A stretch of DNA of 64,000 nt from Microbacterium dextranolyticum (GTDB lineage: Bacteria; Actinomycetota; Actinomycetes; Actinomycetales; Microbacteriaceae), in assembly GCF_016907295.1 (NCBI RefSeq), contig NZ_JAFBBR010000001.1:2790001-2854000 (forward strand), in the 5' to 3' direction. Under the pieces are notes generated by a model, which did not search any database, was not told where the DNA came from, and saw only the letters and a program-made list of their open reading frames with translations. The first letter of the stretch is position 1, and the number at the start of each line of letters is the position of its first letter. This document shows, piece by piece, positions 1 to 7,910 of this stretch. The position numbers were made by a program, and so were the translations under genes.

Positions 1-1236
1 GGAAGCGGTGCCGCGGGTGCGGGACGCGGTCGCCTTCAGTACGAAGACCAGGACCAGTCCGACGGCGCAGATCGCGGATGCGGCGAAGAAGGCGTTGCGG
101 TACCCCGTCTCGTCGGAGAACAGCGAGGTCGCCAGACGCGGTCCGATCCAGGCGCCGATGGCGTAGCCGAGGAACATGATCCCGTAGTTCACGCCGAGGT
201 TCTTCGTGCCGAACGTCTCTCCCGTCAAGGGCGGGTAGATCACCAGGAGCGCGCCGAAGGTGAATCCGAGCATCACGATGCAGACGACGAACAGTGCCGG
301 GGCGGTCGCGATCGTGAGCAGGAGCATGGCCGCCAGCGTGCCGGAGAGCATGATGAGCAGGCTGCGGTAGGGGCCGATCCTGTCGTACAGTGCGCCGAAG
401 CTGAGGCGCCCGGCGAAGTTCGCGATCGTCGACACCGACACCATCAGTGCGCCGAAGGCGGCCGCGGCCATCGTTCCCACATCGCCGATCTGCTTCTGCG
501 CGATGGCCGAGACGGCCCCCACCAGCATGGTGCCACCGGTCGCGGCGGCGGCGAACAGCGCGAGCATCAGGTAGAAGCGACCGGACGACAGCATGCCGCG
601 CCAGTCGACTCCTCCGTCGGCGGTCGCCGCCGCCGGAGCACCCTGGGGGGCGTAGCCGACGGGAACGGGGCGCACGAACAGCCCGCCGAGGCTGATCGCG
701 ATCCAGAACACGACCCCGAGGGTCATCAGGGCGCCGGTGAGCCCCATCGCGCCCAGCAGCGCGTTGGCGGCGGGAGCCAGCAGGGCCGGCCCGATGGCGG
801 CGCCGCCGAGCAGCAGACCGGAGGCCTTGCCGCGCATGTCGGGGAACCAGCGCTGCGCCGTCGTCAATGCGGGGTTGTAGACCAGGCCGTTGCCCATTCC
901 GGCGATGACACCGTGGACGAGATAGAGCATCGGCAGCGCGGTGACCAGACCGGTGAAGAACCAGCCGATGCCGAAGAGCAGACCGCCCAGCAGCAGCACC
1001 GCACGCGGACCGACGCGGTCGCTGATCCGGCCCGAGAAGATGCCCGTGACGGCCATCACCGTCTGGAAGATGGAGAACGACAGTGTCACGTCGACCGGTG
1101 TCCAGTCGTTCTTCTGCGCCAGCGGGTTGAGGAAGACGCTGAAGAGCGCGATCGACGAGACGAAGAACAGCACGATGAAGGCGGCTCCGAGCACCCCCCA
1201 TCGCGCGGGATTGTTCGGACGGGAGACGGAGGACAT
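1..1236 (-). CDS. OFA-family MFS transporter (3' end outside window)
   Basis: The minus-strand frame opens at ATG 1236 and runs off the left edge, giving at least 412 codons. The translation is almost wholly hydrophobic, with about 12 membrane segments. It contains the MFS loop GRISDRVGPRAVLL after segment 2 and the pattern MGNGLVYNPALTTAQRWFPD, which is typical of the oxalate/formate antiporter (OFA) subgroup. An inner-membrane uptake or exchange role for a small carboxylate is inferred from the family; the substrate is not readable. The C-terminus is missing, so the full length is unknown. Confidence 0.85.
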   Translation of the reverse strand, partial: MSSVSRPNNPARWGVLGAAFIVLFFVSSIALFSVFLNPLAQKNDWTPVDVTLSFSIFQTVMAVTGIFSGRISDRVGPRAVLLLGGLLFGIGWFFTGLVTALPMLYLVHGVIAGMGNGLVYNPALTTAQRWFPDMRGKASGLLLGGAAIGPALLAPAANALLGAMGLTGALMTLGVVFWIAISLGGLFVRPVPVGYAPQGAPAAATADGGVDWRGMLSSGRFYLMLALFAAAATGGTMLVGAVSAIAQKQIGDVGTMAAAAFGALMVSVSTIANFAGRLSFGALYDRIGPYRSLLIMLSGTLAAMLLLTIATAPALFVVCIVMLGFTFGALLVIYPPLTGETFGTKNLGVNYGIMFLGYAIGAWIGPRLATSLFSDETGYRNAFFAASAICAVGLVLVFVLKATASRTRGTAS

Positions 1237-1421
1237 GCTCACTCCTCGGGGGCGACCTCGCGGACGCCGACATCGCGGTCGGCGCCAGGACGGGCGACCG
1301 TCGCCCGCCCTTCCACCCTCGCGAGACTCCCCCACCGGGTTTCCCCGATCGCACCGGGAAAATGGCCCGGTGCGGTCATGAATCAAATCTCACACTGTGC
1401 TCTCGCGGAGCACAATGCGCC

Positions 1422-2786
1422 TCACGAGCGGCGCAGCGCCTGATCGAGATCGGCGATGAGGTCGGCCGGGTCTTCCAGCCCGATCGACAGGCGCACCGTC
1501 CGTGGCGAGATCCCCGCGTCGGCGAGCTGTGCGGGGCTGAGATGGCTGTGGGTCATCGACGCCGGGTGCGCGACGAGCGAGCGGGCGTCGCCGATGTTGG
1601 CGACGAGCTTCACGAGGCTCAGCCCGTCGACGACGCGATGCACGCGCGCGAGGTCGGCCGCGGCGTCACCGGTCGAGGCCACATCGAACGAGAACACCGC
1701 GGGGATGCCCTGCGGCAGGTAGGTCCGCGCCGCATCAGCCCAGGGGTTGCCCTCCAGACCCGGGTGGTGCACGACGGCGACGTCGGGGTGCCCGTCGAGG
1801 AACCGCGCGACGGCGAGGGCGGATGCCGCATGACGCCCCATCCGCAGGTCCAGCGTTTCGAGTCCCTGCAGCAGCTGGAACGAGTTGAACGGCGACAGCG
1901 ACGGCCCGAGGTCGTGCACGTACTTCGTCTTGATGAGGACGGCGAGCGCCTGGCCGTCCGCACCGAACCGCTCCCACAGGGTCACCCCGGGGATGCGGGC
2001 GTAGGGACGGGTCAGCTGGGGCCACCGATCGGGCTCGGCACCGAAATCGAACGATCCGATGTCGACCACCACCCCGCCCATCGAGGTGCCGTGGCCGCCG
2101 AGGTACTTGGTCGCCGAGTGCACGACGATGTCGGCGCCGTGCGCGCCGGGGCGCTGCAGATACGGCGTCGCGACCGTGTTGTCGATCACGAGCGGCACAC
2201 CGGCGGCGTGGGCGATATCGGCGACCAGCTGCACGTCGAGGACCTGCGCGGTGGGGTTGGTGACGGATTCGGCGAACAGGGCCCGCGTCGTCGGGCGGAT
2301 CGCGGCACGCCAGGCCTGCGGATCGTCCTGGTCGACGAAGTCCACCTCGATGCCCCACTCGGCGAACGTCTCCTGAAAGAGGTCGACCGTGCCGCCGTAG
2401 AGCTGCTGCGCCGCGACGATGTGCTCGCCGTTCTTGGCGAGGGCGAGGAGCGCAACGGCGACCGCGGCCTGTCCCGAGGCGACCGCGACCGCGGCGGTGC
2501 CCCCCTCGAGGGCGGACACACGCTCCTCGAAGACGAGCTGGGTGGGATTCGCCGCGCGGCTGTAGAGGTTTCCCGCCTTGCGCAGGGCGAAGATGTCGGC
2601 CGCGTCCTGCAGCGAGGCGAACTCGTACGCGGTGGTCTGATAGATCGGCGTCGCGACGGCGTTCTGCGGCGTGCCCGGAGTGTAGCCGCGGCGCACCTGC
2701 TCGGTCGCGAAGCCCCGAGAGGCGCCCGAAGGCGTGCTCGAGGAGGTGGCGGGTGCGGCGGCGCGGTCGGGGTTCGTCGCGGTCAT
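1422..2786 (-). CDS. metY: O-acetylhomoserine aminocarboxypropyltransferase (MetY-type PLP enzyme)
   Basis: A 454-residue Cys/Met-metabolism PLP enzyme. The Schiff-base lysine is K227 in [11 protein letters not shown], and the PLP-binding aspartate lies in [11 protein letters not shown] near residue 202. The insertions and ending (SVGLED-like [17 protein letters not shown]) fit the long O-acetylhomoserine sulfhydrylase group, which makes homocysteine from O-acetylhomoserine and sulfide in the cytosol. I chose ATG 2786, which follows a GGATG stretch; ATG 2795 and more upstream starts would add low-complexity Arg/Ser residues. It is divergent from the flavin reductase at 2887 and so may share a promoter region of about 100 bases. 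Confidence 0.88.
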   Translation of the reverse strand: MTATNPDRAAAPATSSSTPSGASRGFATEQVRRGYTPGTPQNAVATPIYQTTAYEFASLQDAADIFALRKAGNLYSRAANPTQLVFEERVSALEGGTAAVAVASGQAAVAVALLALAKNGEHIVAAQQLYGGTVDLFQETFAEWGIEVDFVDQDDPQAWRAAIRPTTRALFAESVTNPTAQVLDVQLVADIAHAAGVPLVIDNTVATPYLQRPGAHGADIVVHSATKYLGGHGTSMGGVVVDIGSFDFGAEPDRWPQLTRPYARIPGVTLWERFGADGQALAVLIKTKYVHDLGPSLSPFNSFQLLQGLETLDLRMGRHAASALAVARFLDGHPDVAVVHHPGLEGNPWADAARTYLPQGIPAVFSFDVASTGDAAADLARVHRVVDGLSLVKLVANIGDARSLVAHPASMTHSHLSPAQLADAGISPRTVRLSIGLEDPADLIADLDQALRRS

Positions 2787-2886
2787 GTCATCCATTTCAT
2801 CGGATGACGCTCGACGCCGCGGTTCGTGTGTCGTCGTGTTGCACCGCCCCGAGCCCGGAGCACGTCGGCGCGCGTACCGTAGAGGG

Positions 2887-3474
2887 ATGACCTCCACGCC
2901 CGCCGCCTCGTCGCCCGATCAGATCGTGCCGCACCTCTCGCCGTCGGCGGGATTCTCGGGCTCGCTGTCGGCAGACGAGTTCAAAGCACTGTTCCGCGGG
3001 CACCCGGGCGGCGTCGCCGTGATCACGGCCGACGCGGGCGAGGGCCCCGTGGCGCTCACCGCGACGAGCGTCGCGAGCGTGAGCGCCGATCCGCCCCTGC
3101 TCATCTTCTCGGTCTCGTCGCTGTCGTCGTCGGCGGCGGTGCTCGCCCGGGCCGAGACCGTGGTCGTCCACCTGCTCGACGCGCAGGACCTCGACCTCGC
3201 CCGTATCGGGGCCACGTCGGGCATCGATCGTTTCGACGGCACCCGCCCGTGGTCGCGGCTGGTCACCGGCGAAGCCGTCTATCACGACGTGCGTGCCTGG
3301 GTGCGCTGCGCGATCATCGAGCGGATGGATGCCGGCGGCTCCACCGTCATCGCCGCGCACGCCTTGCAGGCACAGCTCGAACGCGACGTCTCGCCGGGAG
3401 AGGCGGGCGACGCGCTGGTCTACCACAACCGCGCGTGGCACCGCCTGGGCGAGCACTCGCGCATCGACTCCTGA
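2887..3474 (+). CDS. Flavin reductase-like FMN-binding protein
   Basis: 195 residues with the Flavin_Reduct fold: FRGHPGGVAVITAD near the start, then ALTATSVASVSADPPLL, the FMN-binding segment of this family. Such proteins reduce FMN with NAD(P)H, often feeding a two-component monooxygenase, or use flavin directly. No monooxygenase is adjacent. Instead it sits between metY (divergent) and a second Cys/Met enzyme starting 9 bases downstream, so a role in sulfur assimilation or sulfonate desulfurisation is a context inference. The start ATG 2887 is preceded by AGAGGG. Confidence 0.82.
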   Translation: MTSTPAASSPDQIVPHLSPSAGFSGSLSADEFKALFRGHPGGVAVITADAGEGPVALTATSVASVSADPPLLIFSVSSLSSSAAVLARAETVVVHLLDAQDLDLARIGATSGIDRFDGTRPWSRLVTGEAVYHDVRAWVRCAIIERMDAGGSTVIAAHALQAQLERDVSPGEAGDALVYHNRAWHRLGEHSRIDS

Positions 3475-3483
3475 CGCACCAGC

Positions 3484-4686
3484 ATGACGCGGCCCGACAA
3501 GCACGACCCCGCCAGCCTCGCCTTCGCGACGCAGGCGGTCCATTCCGGCAACCGCATCGATCAGGGCACGGGCGCCATCCGGACCCCGATCGTGATGGCG
3601 AACTCCTACGCCCTTCCCGACGACCCGTCCGAGCTCGGCTGGTCCGACACGGACGTCCCGATCTACACCCGCAACTCCGGCGTGAACCAGATCGCTCTGC
3701 AGCAGAAGCTCGCGGCGCTCGAGGGCGGTGAGGATGCCGTCGCCCTGGCATCCGGCGTCGCGGCGCTGCACGCGGTCTTCTTCACCCTCCTCCGCTCGGG
3801 CGACCACGTCGTGGTCGGCGACGTGACCTACGAGGCGACCTGGCGGCTGTTCTCCGAGCTGCTGCCGGAGCGCTACGGCATCACTGCGACTTTCGTGGAC
3901 TCGGCCGATCCGGCCGCGGTGCGCGCGGCGATCCGCCCCGAGACGAGGCTCGTCCACGTCGAGACGATCGGCAACCCCACGACGAAGGTGACCGACATCG
4001 CGGCCGTCGCACGCATCGCGCACGATGCCGGCGCGCTGCTGTCGGTCGATTCGACGTTCACCCCTCCGCCGCTCTACCGCCCCCTCGCCGACGGGGCGGA
4101 CCTCGTCGCCCATTCGCTGACGAAGTACATCAACGGTCACGGCGACGCGATGGGGGGCGCCGTGATCGGGCGACACGACCTCATCGCGCGGATCAAGGCG
4201 GACGCGATGGTCGACGTGGGCGGTGTCATCTCGCCGTTCAACGCCTGGCTCATCCAGCGTGGCTCGTCGACCCTGCCGCTGCGCATGCGCCAGCATCTGA
4301 GCACGGCGGAACGGCTCGCGCGGGTGCTCGACGACGATCCTCGGATCGCCTTCGTCGCCTACCCCGGGCTGCCCTCGCATCCGCAGCACGAGATCGCCGC
4401 CCGCCAGTTCGGCGGTCGCGGCTTCGGGGCGATGCTGGCGTTCGCCGTCGAGGGCGACACCGACGCGCAGAACCGCTTCGTCGCGGCGCTGCGCGTCATC
4501 ACCTCCGCGGTGTCGCTGGGCCACGACGAGTCACTGATCGTGCACATCGGAAGATCGGGCGCGCGCACAGCCGCCTACCCCGAACCGTTCCGACAGTACG
4601 GTCATCTGCGGTTCTCCGTCGGGCTGGAGGACCCGTCCGACCTCGAGGCCGACCTGCGCGCGGCCCTGGATGCCACCTTCGCCTGA
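3484..4686 (+). CDS. Cys/Met metabolism PLP-dependent enzyme (cystathionine synthase/lyase type)
   Basis: 400 residues. PLP lysine K214 lies in HSLTKYINGHGD and D189 in LLSVDSTFTPP; the C-terminal LRFSVGLEDPSDL is typical of cystathionine gamma-synthase, gamma-lyase and methionine gamma-lyase. The reaction cannot be assigned from sequence alone. It starts 9 bases after the flavin reductase stop, so the two are probably cotranscribed. Together with divergent metY it forms a sulfur amino-acid locus. Confidence 0.85.
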   Translation: MTRPDKHDPASLAFATQAVHSGNRIDQGTGAIRTPIVMANSYALPDDPSELGWSDTDVPIYTRNSGVNQIALQQKLAALEGGEDAVALASGVAALHAVFFTLLRSGDHVVVGDVTYEATWRLFSELLPERYGITATFVDSADPAAVRAAIRPETRLVHVETIGNPTTKVTDIAAVARIAHDAGALLSVDSTFTPPPLYRPLADGADLVAHSLTKYINGHGDAMGGAVIGRHDLIARIKADAMVDVGGVISPFNAWLIQRGSSTLPLRMRQHLSTAERLARVLDDDPRIAFVAYPGLPSHPQHEIAARQFGGRGFGAMLAFAVEGDTDAQNRFVAALRVITSAVSLGHDESLIVHIGRSGARTAAYPEPFRQYGHLRFSVGLEDPSDLEADLRAALDATFA

Positions 4687-4736
4687 CACGGGCGAGCGGC
4701 CCGGAGGCATCCTCGGGTCGGATCTACACTTCTCGC

Positions 4737-5093
4737 ATGGGCACCATCTATTACGGAGGCTCGGCGACGCCGATCCACATCGATGATCGGGCGCTGTCGC
4801 ATCTCAAAGTCGTCATCGCGACCAAGCTCCGCCGCGGCGAGAGCTTCACCGTCTCATGGCCGCATCCCGACGACGAACCCGGCGGGCGCAGCACCATCTG
4901 GGTCCATCCGTCCATCGCGCTCCGATTCGTCTTCGACGACCCCGAGCCGGTCGAGCTGAACCGCTCGTGGATCGAGACCCTCGCACAGTCCGCGAACTCC
5001 TCGGGCGGCATCATGCTGGTCGCCGAGCAGATCGAGGCGGCACCCGCGGAGCCGGCCGACAACGCGCCGCAGACCGTCGACGTCGCCGACTGA
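4737..5093 (+). CDS. DUF7882-type small protein, copy A
   Basis: 118 residues beginning MGTIYYGG. It aligns along its length with two other proteins in this window (5736-6062 and 20446-20790): shared DDR-LxHLxxVI, KLRRGE-F, W (I/V)xVHP, and LNR(S/A)WIExLxxxANS. This family is common in Microbacteriaceae and is sometimes labelled ATP-dependent DNA ligase, but it has no ligase motif and is far too short; the resemblance is to a small domain of unknown role. No signal peptide or membrane segment is visible. This copy is the most divergent and carries an acidic C-terminal tail. Confidence 0.8.
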   Translation: MGTIYYGGSATPIHIDDRALSHLKVVIATKLRRGESFTVSWPHPDDEPGGRSTIWVHPSIALRFVFDDPEPVELNRSWIETLAQSANSSGGIMLVAEQIEAAPAEPADNAPQTVDVAD

Positions 5094-5102
5094 CCGACGC
5101 TC

Positions 5103-5435
5103 TCAGCGGTTCCTCGGCCCGGCGAGCGGCGCGAGGAACCCGCCCACGAAGCTGTCGCCGAGGCCGATCGTCGTGGGCGTCGACGTGTCGACGACGACGG
5201 CCGGCACCCCGACGGCGCCCGTCTGGAGTGCCTCGACGGCCTCGACCACGCGCCGACCGGCGGCGTGGCGGGGCAGTGCCGCGGTGTCCTCCAGATCGTG
5301 GACGTCGAAGACGTCGCCGAGTCGGTACCGCGTCGCAGACAGCGCGACCGCGCTCTCGAGCGACGCGCGATGCCGGTGCGCGTCCCTCCCCACCGCGACC
5401 GCCCAGTACCGGGTGTGCACGACGTCGACATCCGC
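5103..5435 (-). pseudogene. C-terminal remnant of an ADP-dependent phosphofructokinase/glucokinase
   Basis: About 105-110 codons survive. They read HTRYWAVAVGRDA, then ATRYRLGDVFD, and end with VGLGDSFVGGFLAPL, the phosphate-binding and catalytic-base region of ADP-dependent sugar kinases in the ribokinase superfamily. The N-terminal three quarters, with the start and most of the substrate site, is absent. Upstream sequence near 5420-5440 turns directly into a remnant of a deoR-type gene on the other strand, so the break looks like one deletion. Confidence 0.7.
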
Positions 5436-5699
5436 TGCGACCTCGCGCTGGTCGCCGTGGGGGCCGTGGATGCCTCCGGGTACTCCACCAGCAACCTCGG
5501 GGACGCGACGATGATGGCCGAGATGATGGAACGCGCCGAGCGCACCGCGATCCTCGCCGACTCCAGCAAGCTCGGGCGCCGACTGTTCGCACAGGTCGCG
5601 CCGCTGCGCGGGGCCGACTACCTCGTCACCGACACGCCGCCGGCAGGCGAACTCGCCTCGGCCCTTGCGCAGGCCGATGTGACAGTCGTCACCGGCTGA
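5430..5699 (+). pseudogene. C-terminal remnant of a DeoR-family regulator
   Basis: The plus-strand frame ending at 5699 reads CDLALVAVGAVDASGYSTSN, then ATMMAEMMERAERTAILADSSKLGRR and TDTPPAGELA. This is the end of the DeoR C-terminal sugar-phosphate sensor domain. The winged-helix DNA-binding N-terminus is gone and no plausible start fits. It abuts the kinase remnant head to head, as expected if a kinase gene and its divergent regulator lost their shared 5' ends and promoter. Confidence 0.68.
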
Positions 5700-5743
5700 C
5701 CCGGTCGACCCCTGTCGGGGCGGCCCCGTGCCGGATCAGCCGG
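5692..5743. terminator. Convergent hairpin shared by the deoR remnant and a DUF7882 gene
   Basis: Arms ccggctgaccc (5692-5702) and ggatcagccgg (5733-5743) pair at 10 of 11 positions across a GC-rich loop. They contain both stop codons of the convergent frames. There is no clear T run, so termination is plausible but unproven. Confidence 0.4.
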
Positions 5744-6062
5744 TGAGCACCTCGCCTGCGGTGACGCCCTCGGGTTCGGGGACGATGTGCAGGCCACCGG
5801 TGGAGTTCGCCGCCTGGGTCAGCGCCTCGAGCCAGGCGCGGTTCAGGGCCGGCTGACGGCTGCCGTTGTACTTGTACACCAGCGACGCGTTCGGGTGCAG
5901 CCACACGGTCGTCCGACCGTCACCGAGGCTCGGCTCGTTGCGCCAGGTGAAGGGGAACGGCTCGCCTCGCCGCAGCTTCTGCGTGATGACGACCTGAAGA
6001 TGCGCCAGCACGCGATCGTCGAAATCCACCTTGACGCTGCCGTCGTAATTGAACCTGCCCAC
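5736..6062 (-). CDS. DUF7882-type small protein, copy B
   Basis: 108 residues from a GTG start (VGRFNYDGSVKVDFDD). It is close to the 20446-20790 copy: DDRVLAHLQVVI, KLRRGEPFPFTW, DGRTTVWLHP, LNRAWLEALTQAANSTGGL. The frame is open further upstream, but that part overlaps the neighbouring gene and is not conserved in the other copies. It lies 4 bases downstream of the 6067-6342 gene, and the two are very likely cotranscribed. The function is unknown. Confidence 0.82.
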   Translation of the reverse strand: MGRFNYDGSVKVDFDDRVLAHLQVVITQKLRRGEPFPFTWRNEPSLGDGRTTVWLHPNASLVYKYNGSRQPALNRAWLEALTQAANSTGGLHIVPEPEGVTAGEVLTG

Positions 6063-6066
6063 GCCC

Positions 6067-6342
6067 CTACCGTAACGCGTCCGCACGACGGGTGATCTCA
6101 TCGCACGCCAGCTCGGCTCCCCCCACCGGCGCCGACAGGGCGACGGGAGCATCGACGACTGCCATCAGTCCCGCGCCCCCGATCAGCAGCGAGCAGAGCG
6201 TCGGGTTGCCGTCGTGGAAGCTGGGGAACTCGACGATGTCGGCGCTCCCCCTCTCGAGGAGGACGCGCGCGTAGGACAGCACGGCCTCGGCGACGTCATC
6301 GGTCGTCAGGATCCGGTGGCCTTCGATCAGGATGTCCTTCAT
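6067..6342 (-). CDS. Small hypothetical protein that accompanies DUF7882
   Basis: 91 residues beginning MKDILIEGHRILTTDDVAEAV. It resembles the protein at 19875-20216: both start MK, have a DxAEAxLxYARxL helix near residue 20, a core of similar size with a G-N-TxxxxLLI strand, and are adjacent to DUF7882 genes. There is no known motif, signal peptide or membrane segment. The stop is 4 bases from the DUF7882 copy B start. Read together, the pair looks like a two-gene unit of unknown role. Confidence 0.65.
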   Translation of the reverse strand: MKDILIEGHRILTTDDVAEAVLSYARVLLERGSADIVEFPSFHDGNPTLCSLLIGGAGLMAVVDAPVALSAPVGGAELACDEITRRADALR

Positions 6343-6405
6343 GGCTGCGCCTCGTCATATCTGCTCGGTCGGATGCCTCCACTGAACCGGATGCCGTCGT
6401 GCGAG

Positions 6406-6447
6406 GCGAGGGGTTGACAGACGCGATCGCGGCTGTCAACCCCTCGC
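6406..6447. promoter_or_regulatory. Near-perfect 42-bp palindrome between divergent genes
   Basis: Two 15-base arms, gcgaggggttgacag (6406-6420) and ctgtcaacccctcgc (6433-6447), are exact reverse complements. The 12-base centre contains its own palindrome, cgcgatcgcg. Only one base pair in 21 is broken. It lies between divergent starts at 6342 (minus) and 6480 (plus), as an operator would. Each arm contains TTGACA, but no -10 box sits at the usual distance, so an operator or cruciform is more likely than two simple promoters. Confidence 0.6.
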
Positions 6448-6479
6448 ACGTCGGTCGAGGCGCGAGCACACTGGCATCC

Positions 6480-6635
6480 ATGACACTCGCGATCATCCTT
6501 CTCGTCGTCGGCATCGTCCTGATCCTGCTCGGCGTCTTCGTCGAAGCGGCGAAGTTCCTGCTGTGGATCGGCCTCGTGATCCTGATCATCGCCGTGATCG
6601 CCTGGCTCATGCGCGCGATCAAACGCAACGCCTGA
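6480..6635 (+). CDS. Small hydrophobic membrane peptide
   Basis: 51 residues beginning MTLAIILLVVGIVLILLG. Two hydrophobic stretches (about 3-22 and 28-44) flank FVEAAKFLLW, and the end is basic (MRAIKRNA), a typical two-helix small membrane protein. A longer open frame exists upstream, but it would read through the 42-bp palindrome, so ATG 6480 is preferred. It resembles the short DUF-type hydrophobic proteins common in Actinobacteria; the role is unknown. Confidence 0.6.
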   Translation: MTLAIILLVVGIVLILLGVFVEAAKFLLWIGLVILIIAVIAWLMRAIKRNA

Positions 6636-6665
6636 TCGGCACCGCCACCGGCGGCGCCGGAGCCG

Positions 6666-7775
6666 TCATGCCCGGCGGTACTCCGAGACGACCGGGCACG
6701 CGAACGGGTCACGTGCGGCGAGTCCCACGCGGTTGAGGTAGTCGACCACGATCGCGTACGAGCGCCAGAGGCTCGTCTCGGTGTAGGGAACTCCGTGCGT
6801 GCGGCAGAAGTCGCGAACGACGGGTCGCACCTGCGCGAGGTACGGGCGCGCCATGCTGGGGAAGAGGTGGTGCTCGACCTGGTAATTGAGTCCGCCCAGC
6901 AAGGCTGAGGCCCACCACCCCCCGCGGATGTTGCGCGAGGTACGCACCTGCTTGCTGAAGAAGTCGAGCCTCGCGCCCTCGGCGATGACCGGCATGCCCT
7001 TGTGGTTGGGAGCGAACGATGCCCCCATGTACACGCCGAAGACAGCCAGCTGAACGCCCAGGAACGCGAAGGCCATGCCCACCGGCAGCACGAGGAACAG
7101 CGGCACGAGCAGAATGGCGAAGCGCGTCGCGATGAGGCCGAGCTCGAGAGCACGCCCCTTGATCGGCTCGCGCGAGAACAGGTGGCGGATGCCCAGGGCG
7201 TGCAGGTTGAGCCCCTCGAGGGTGAGGAGCGGGAAGAAGAGCCAGCCCTGGCGGCGCGTGATCATGCGCCGCAGGCCCCGCGCCTGCGCGGCATCCTCCT
7301 CGAGGAACGAGATGGTGTCGACGGCGATGTCCGGGTCCTTGCCGACCCGGTTGGGGTTGGCGTGATGCCGAGAGTGCTTGGCATCCCACCATGAGTAGCT
7401 GATGCCGACGACACCGGCGGCGAGCACACGTGCCAGCCGGACGTTGGCAGGACCCGATGACAGGATCTGCCGGTGCGCCGCCTCGTGCGCGAGGAAGGCG
7501 GCCTGCGTGAGGACGACACCGAGCGCCGCGGCGATGAGCAGCTGGAACCAGCTGTCGCCGAGCAGCACGAACCCGGTGATGCAGCCACCGAGCGCGAGCG
7601 CGAGAGCCGCACCGACCGCGCCGTAGAAGATCGGGGCCCGACGCAGAAGCCCCATCTCCTTCGCCACCTGCGAGACCTGCGTGTACGCGCGCGCCAGCGG
7701 CGGGAAGGTCTCCGCGGTCGCGTAGGTCTGACGTACCGGTCCGAGGGTGGAGGAGGCGGGTGCGGCCATGGGCAT
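6666..7775 (-). CDS. Membrane fatty acid (acyl-CoA/acyl-lipid) desaturase
   Basis: 369 residues from ATG 7775 (ATG 7769 is an equal choice). The three histidine boxes of membrane desaturases are present: HEAAH at 97-101, HSRHH at 134-138, and QVEHHLFPSM with HH at 302-303. They hold the di-iron centre. Four main hydrophobic regions fit an integral membrane enzyme. The Q-V-E-H-H third box is that of front-end/delta-type acyl desaturases. It acts on membrane lipid or acyl-CoA chains, probably adjusting membrane fluidity. It is divergent from the ROK gene at 7911. Confidence 0.88.
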   Translation of the reverse strand: MPMAAPASSTLGPVRQTYATAETFPPLARAYTQVSQVAKEMGLLRRAPIFYGAVGAALALALGGCITGFVLLGDSWFQLLIAAALGVVLTQAAFLAHEAAHRQILSSGPANVRLARVLAAGVVGISYSWWDAKHSRHHANPNRVGKDPDIAVDTISFLEEDAAQARGLRRMITRRQGWLFFPLLTLEGLNLHALGIRHLFSREPIKGRALELGLIATRFAILLVPLFLVLPVGMAFAFLGVQLAVFGVYMGASFAPNHKGMPVIAEGARLDFFSKQVRTSRNIRGGWWASALLGGLNYQVEHHLFPSMARPYLAQVRPVVRDFCRTHGVPYTETSLWRSYAIVVDYLNRVGLAARDPFACPVVSEYRRA

Positions 7776-7910
7776 GGCTCCAGACGATCGGCGCGGAGCC
7801 GGGACCGACCCGCAGGGCGAAGCAGGCGGCGGATGCCGATCGCTGTGGCCGACACTACGCTGAGACCCATGCCCCGATGGGCATGCCGGTTGCACTCGAA
7901 GGGGATGGAC

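Noticed and set aside
1362..2807. Long plus-strand frame opposite metY
   Set aside because: Antisense shadow of a clear PLP enzyme, with no domain of its own.
4737..5093. Label of ATP-dependent DNA ligase for DUF7882 proteins
   Set aside because: About 110 residues with no KxDG nucleotidyltransferase motif; the label is not supported.
6414..6438. TTGACA boxes in the palindrome as two -35 promoter elements
   Set aside because: No reasonable -10 hexamer occurs 16-18 bases downstream on either strand.
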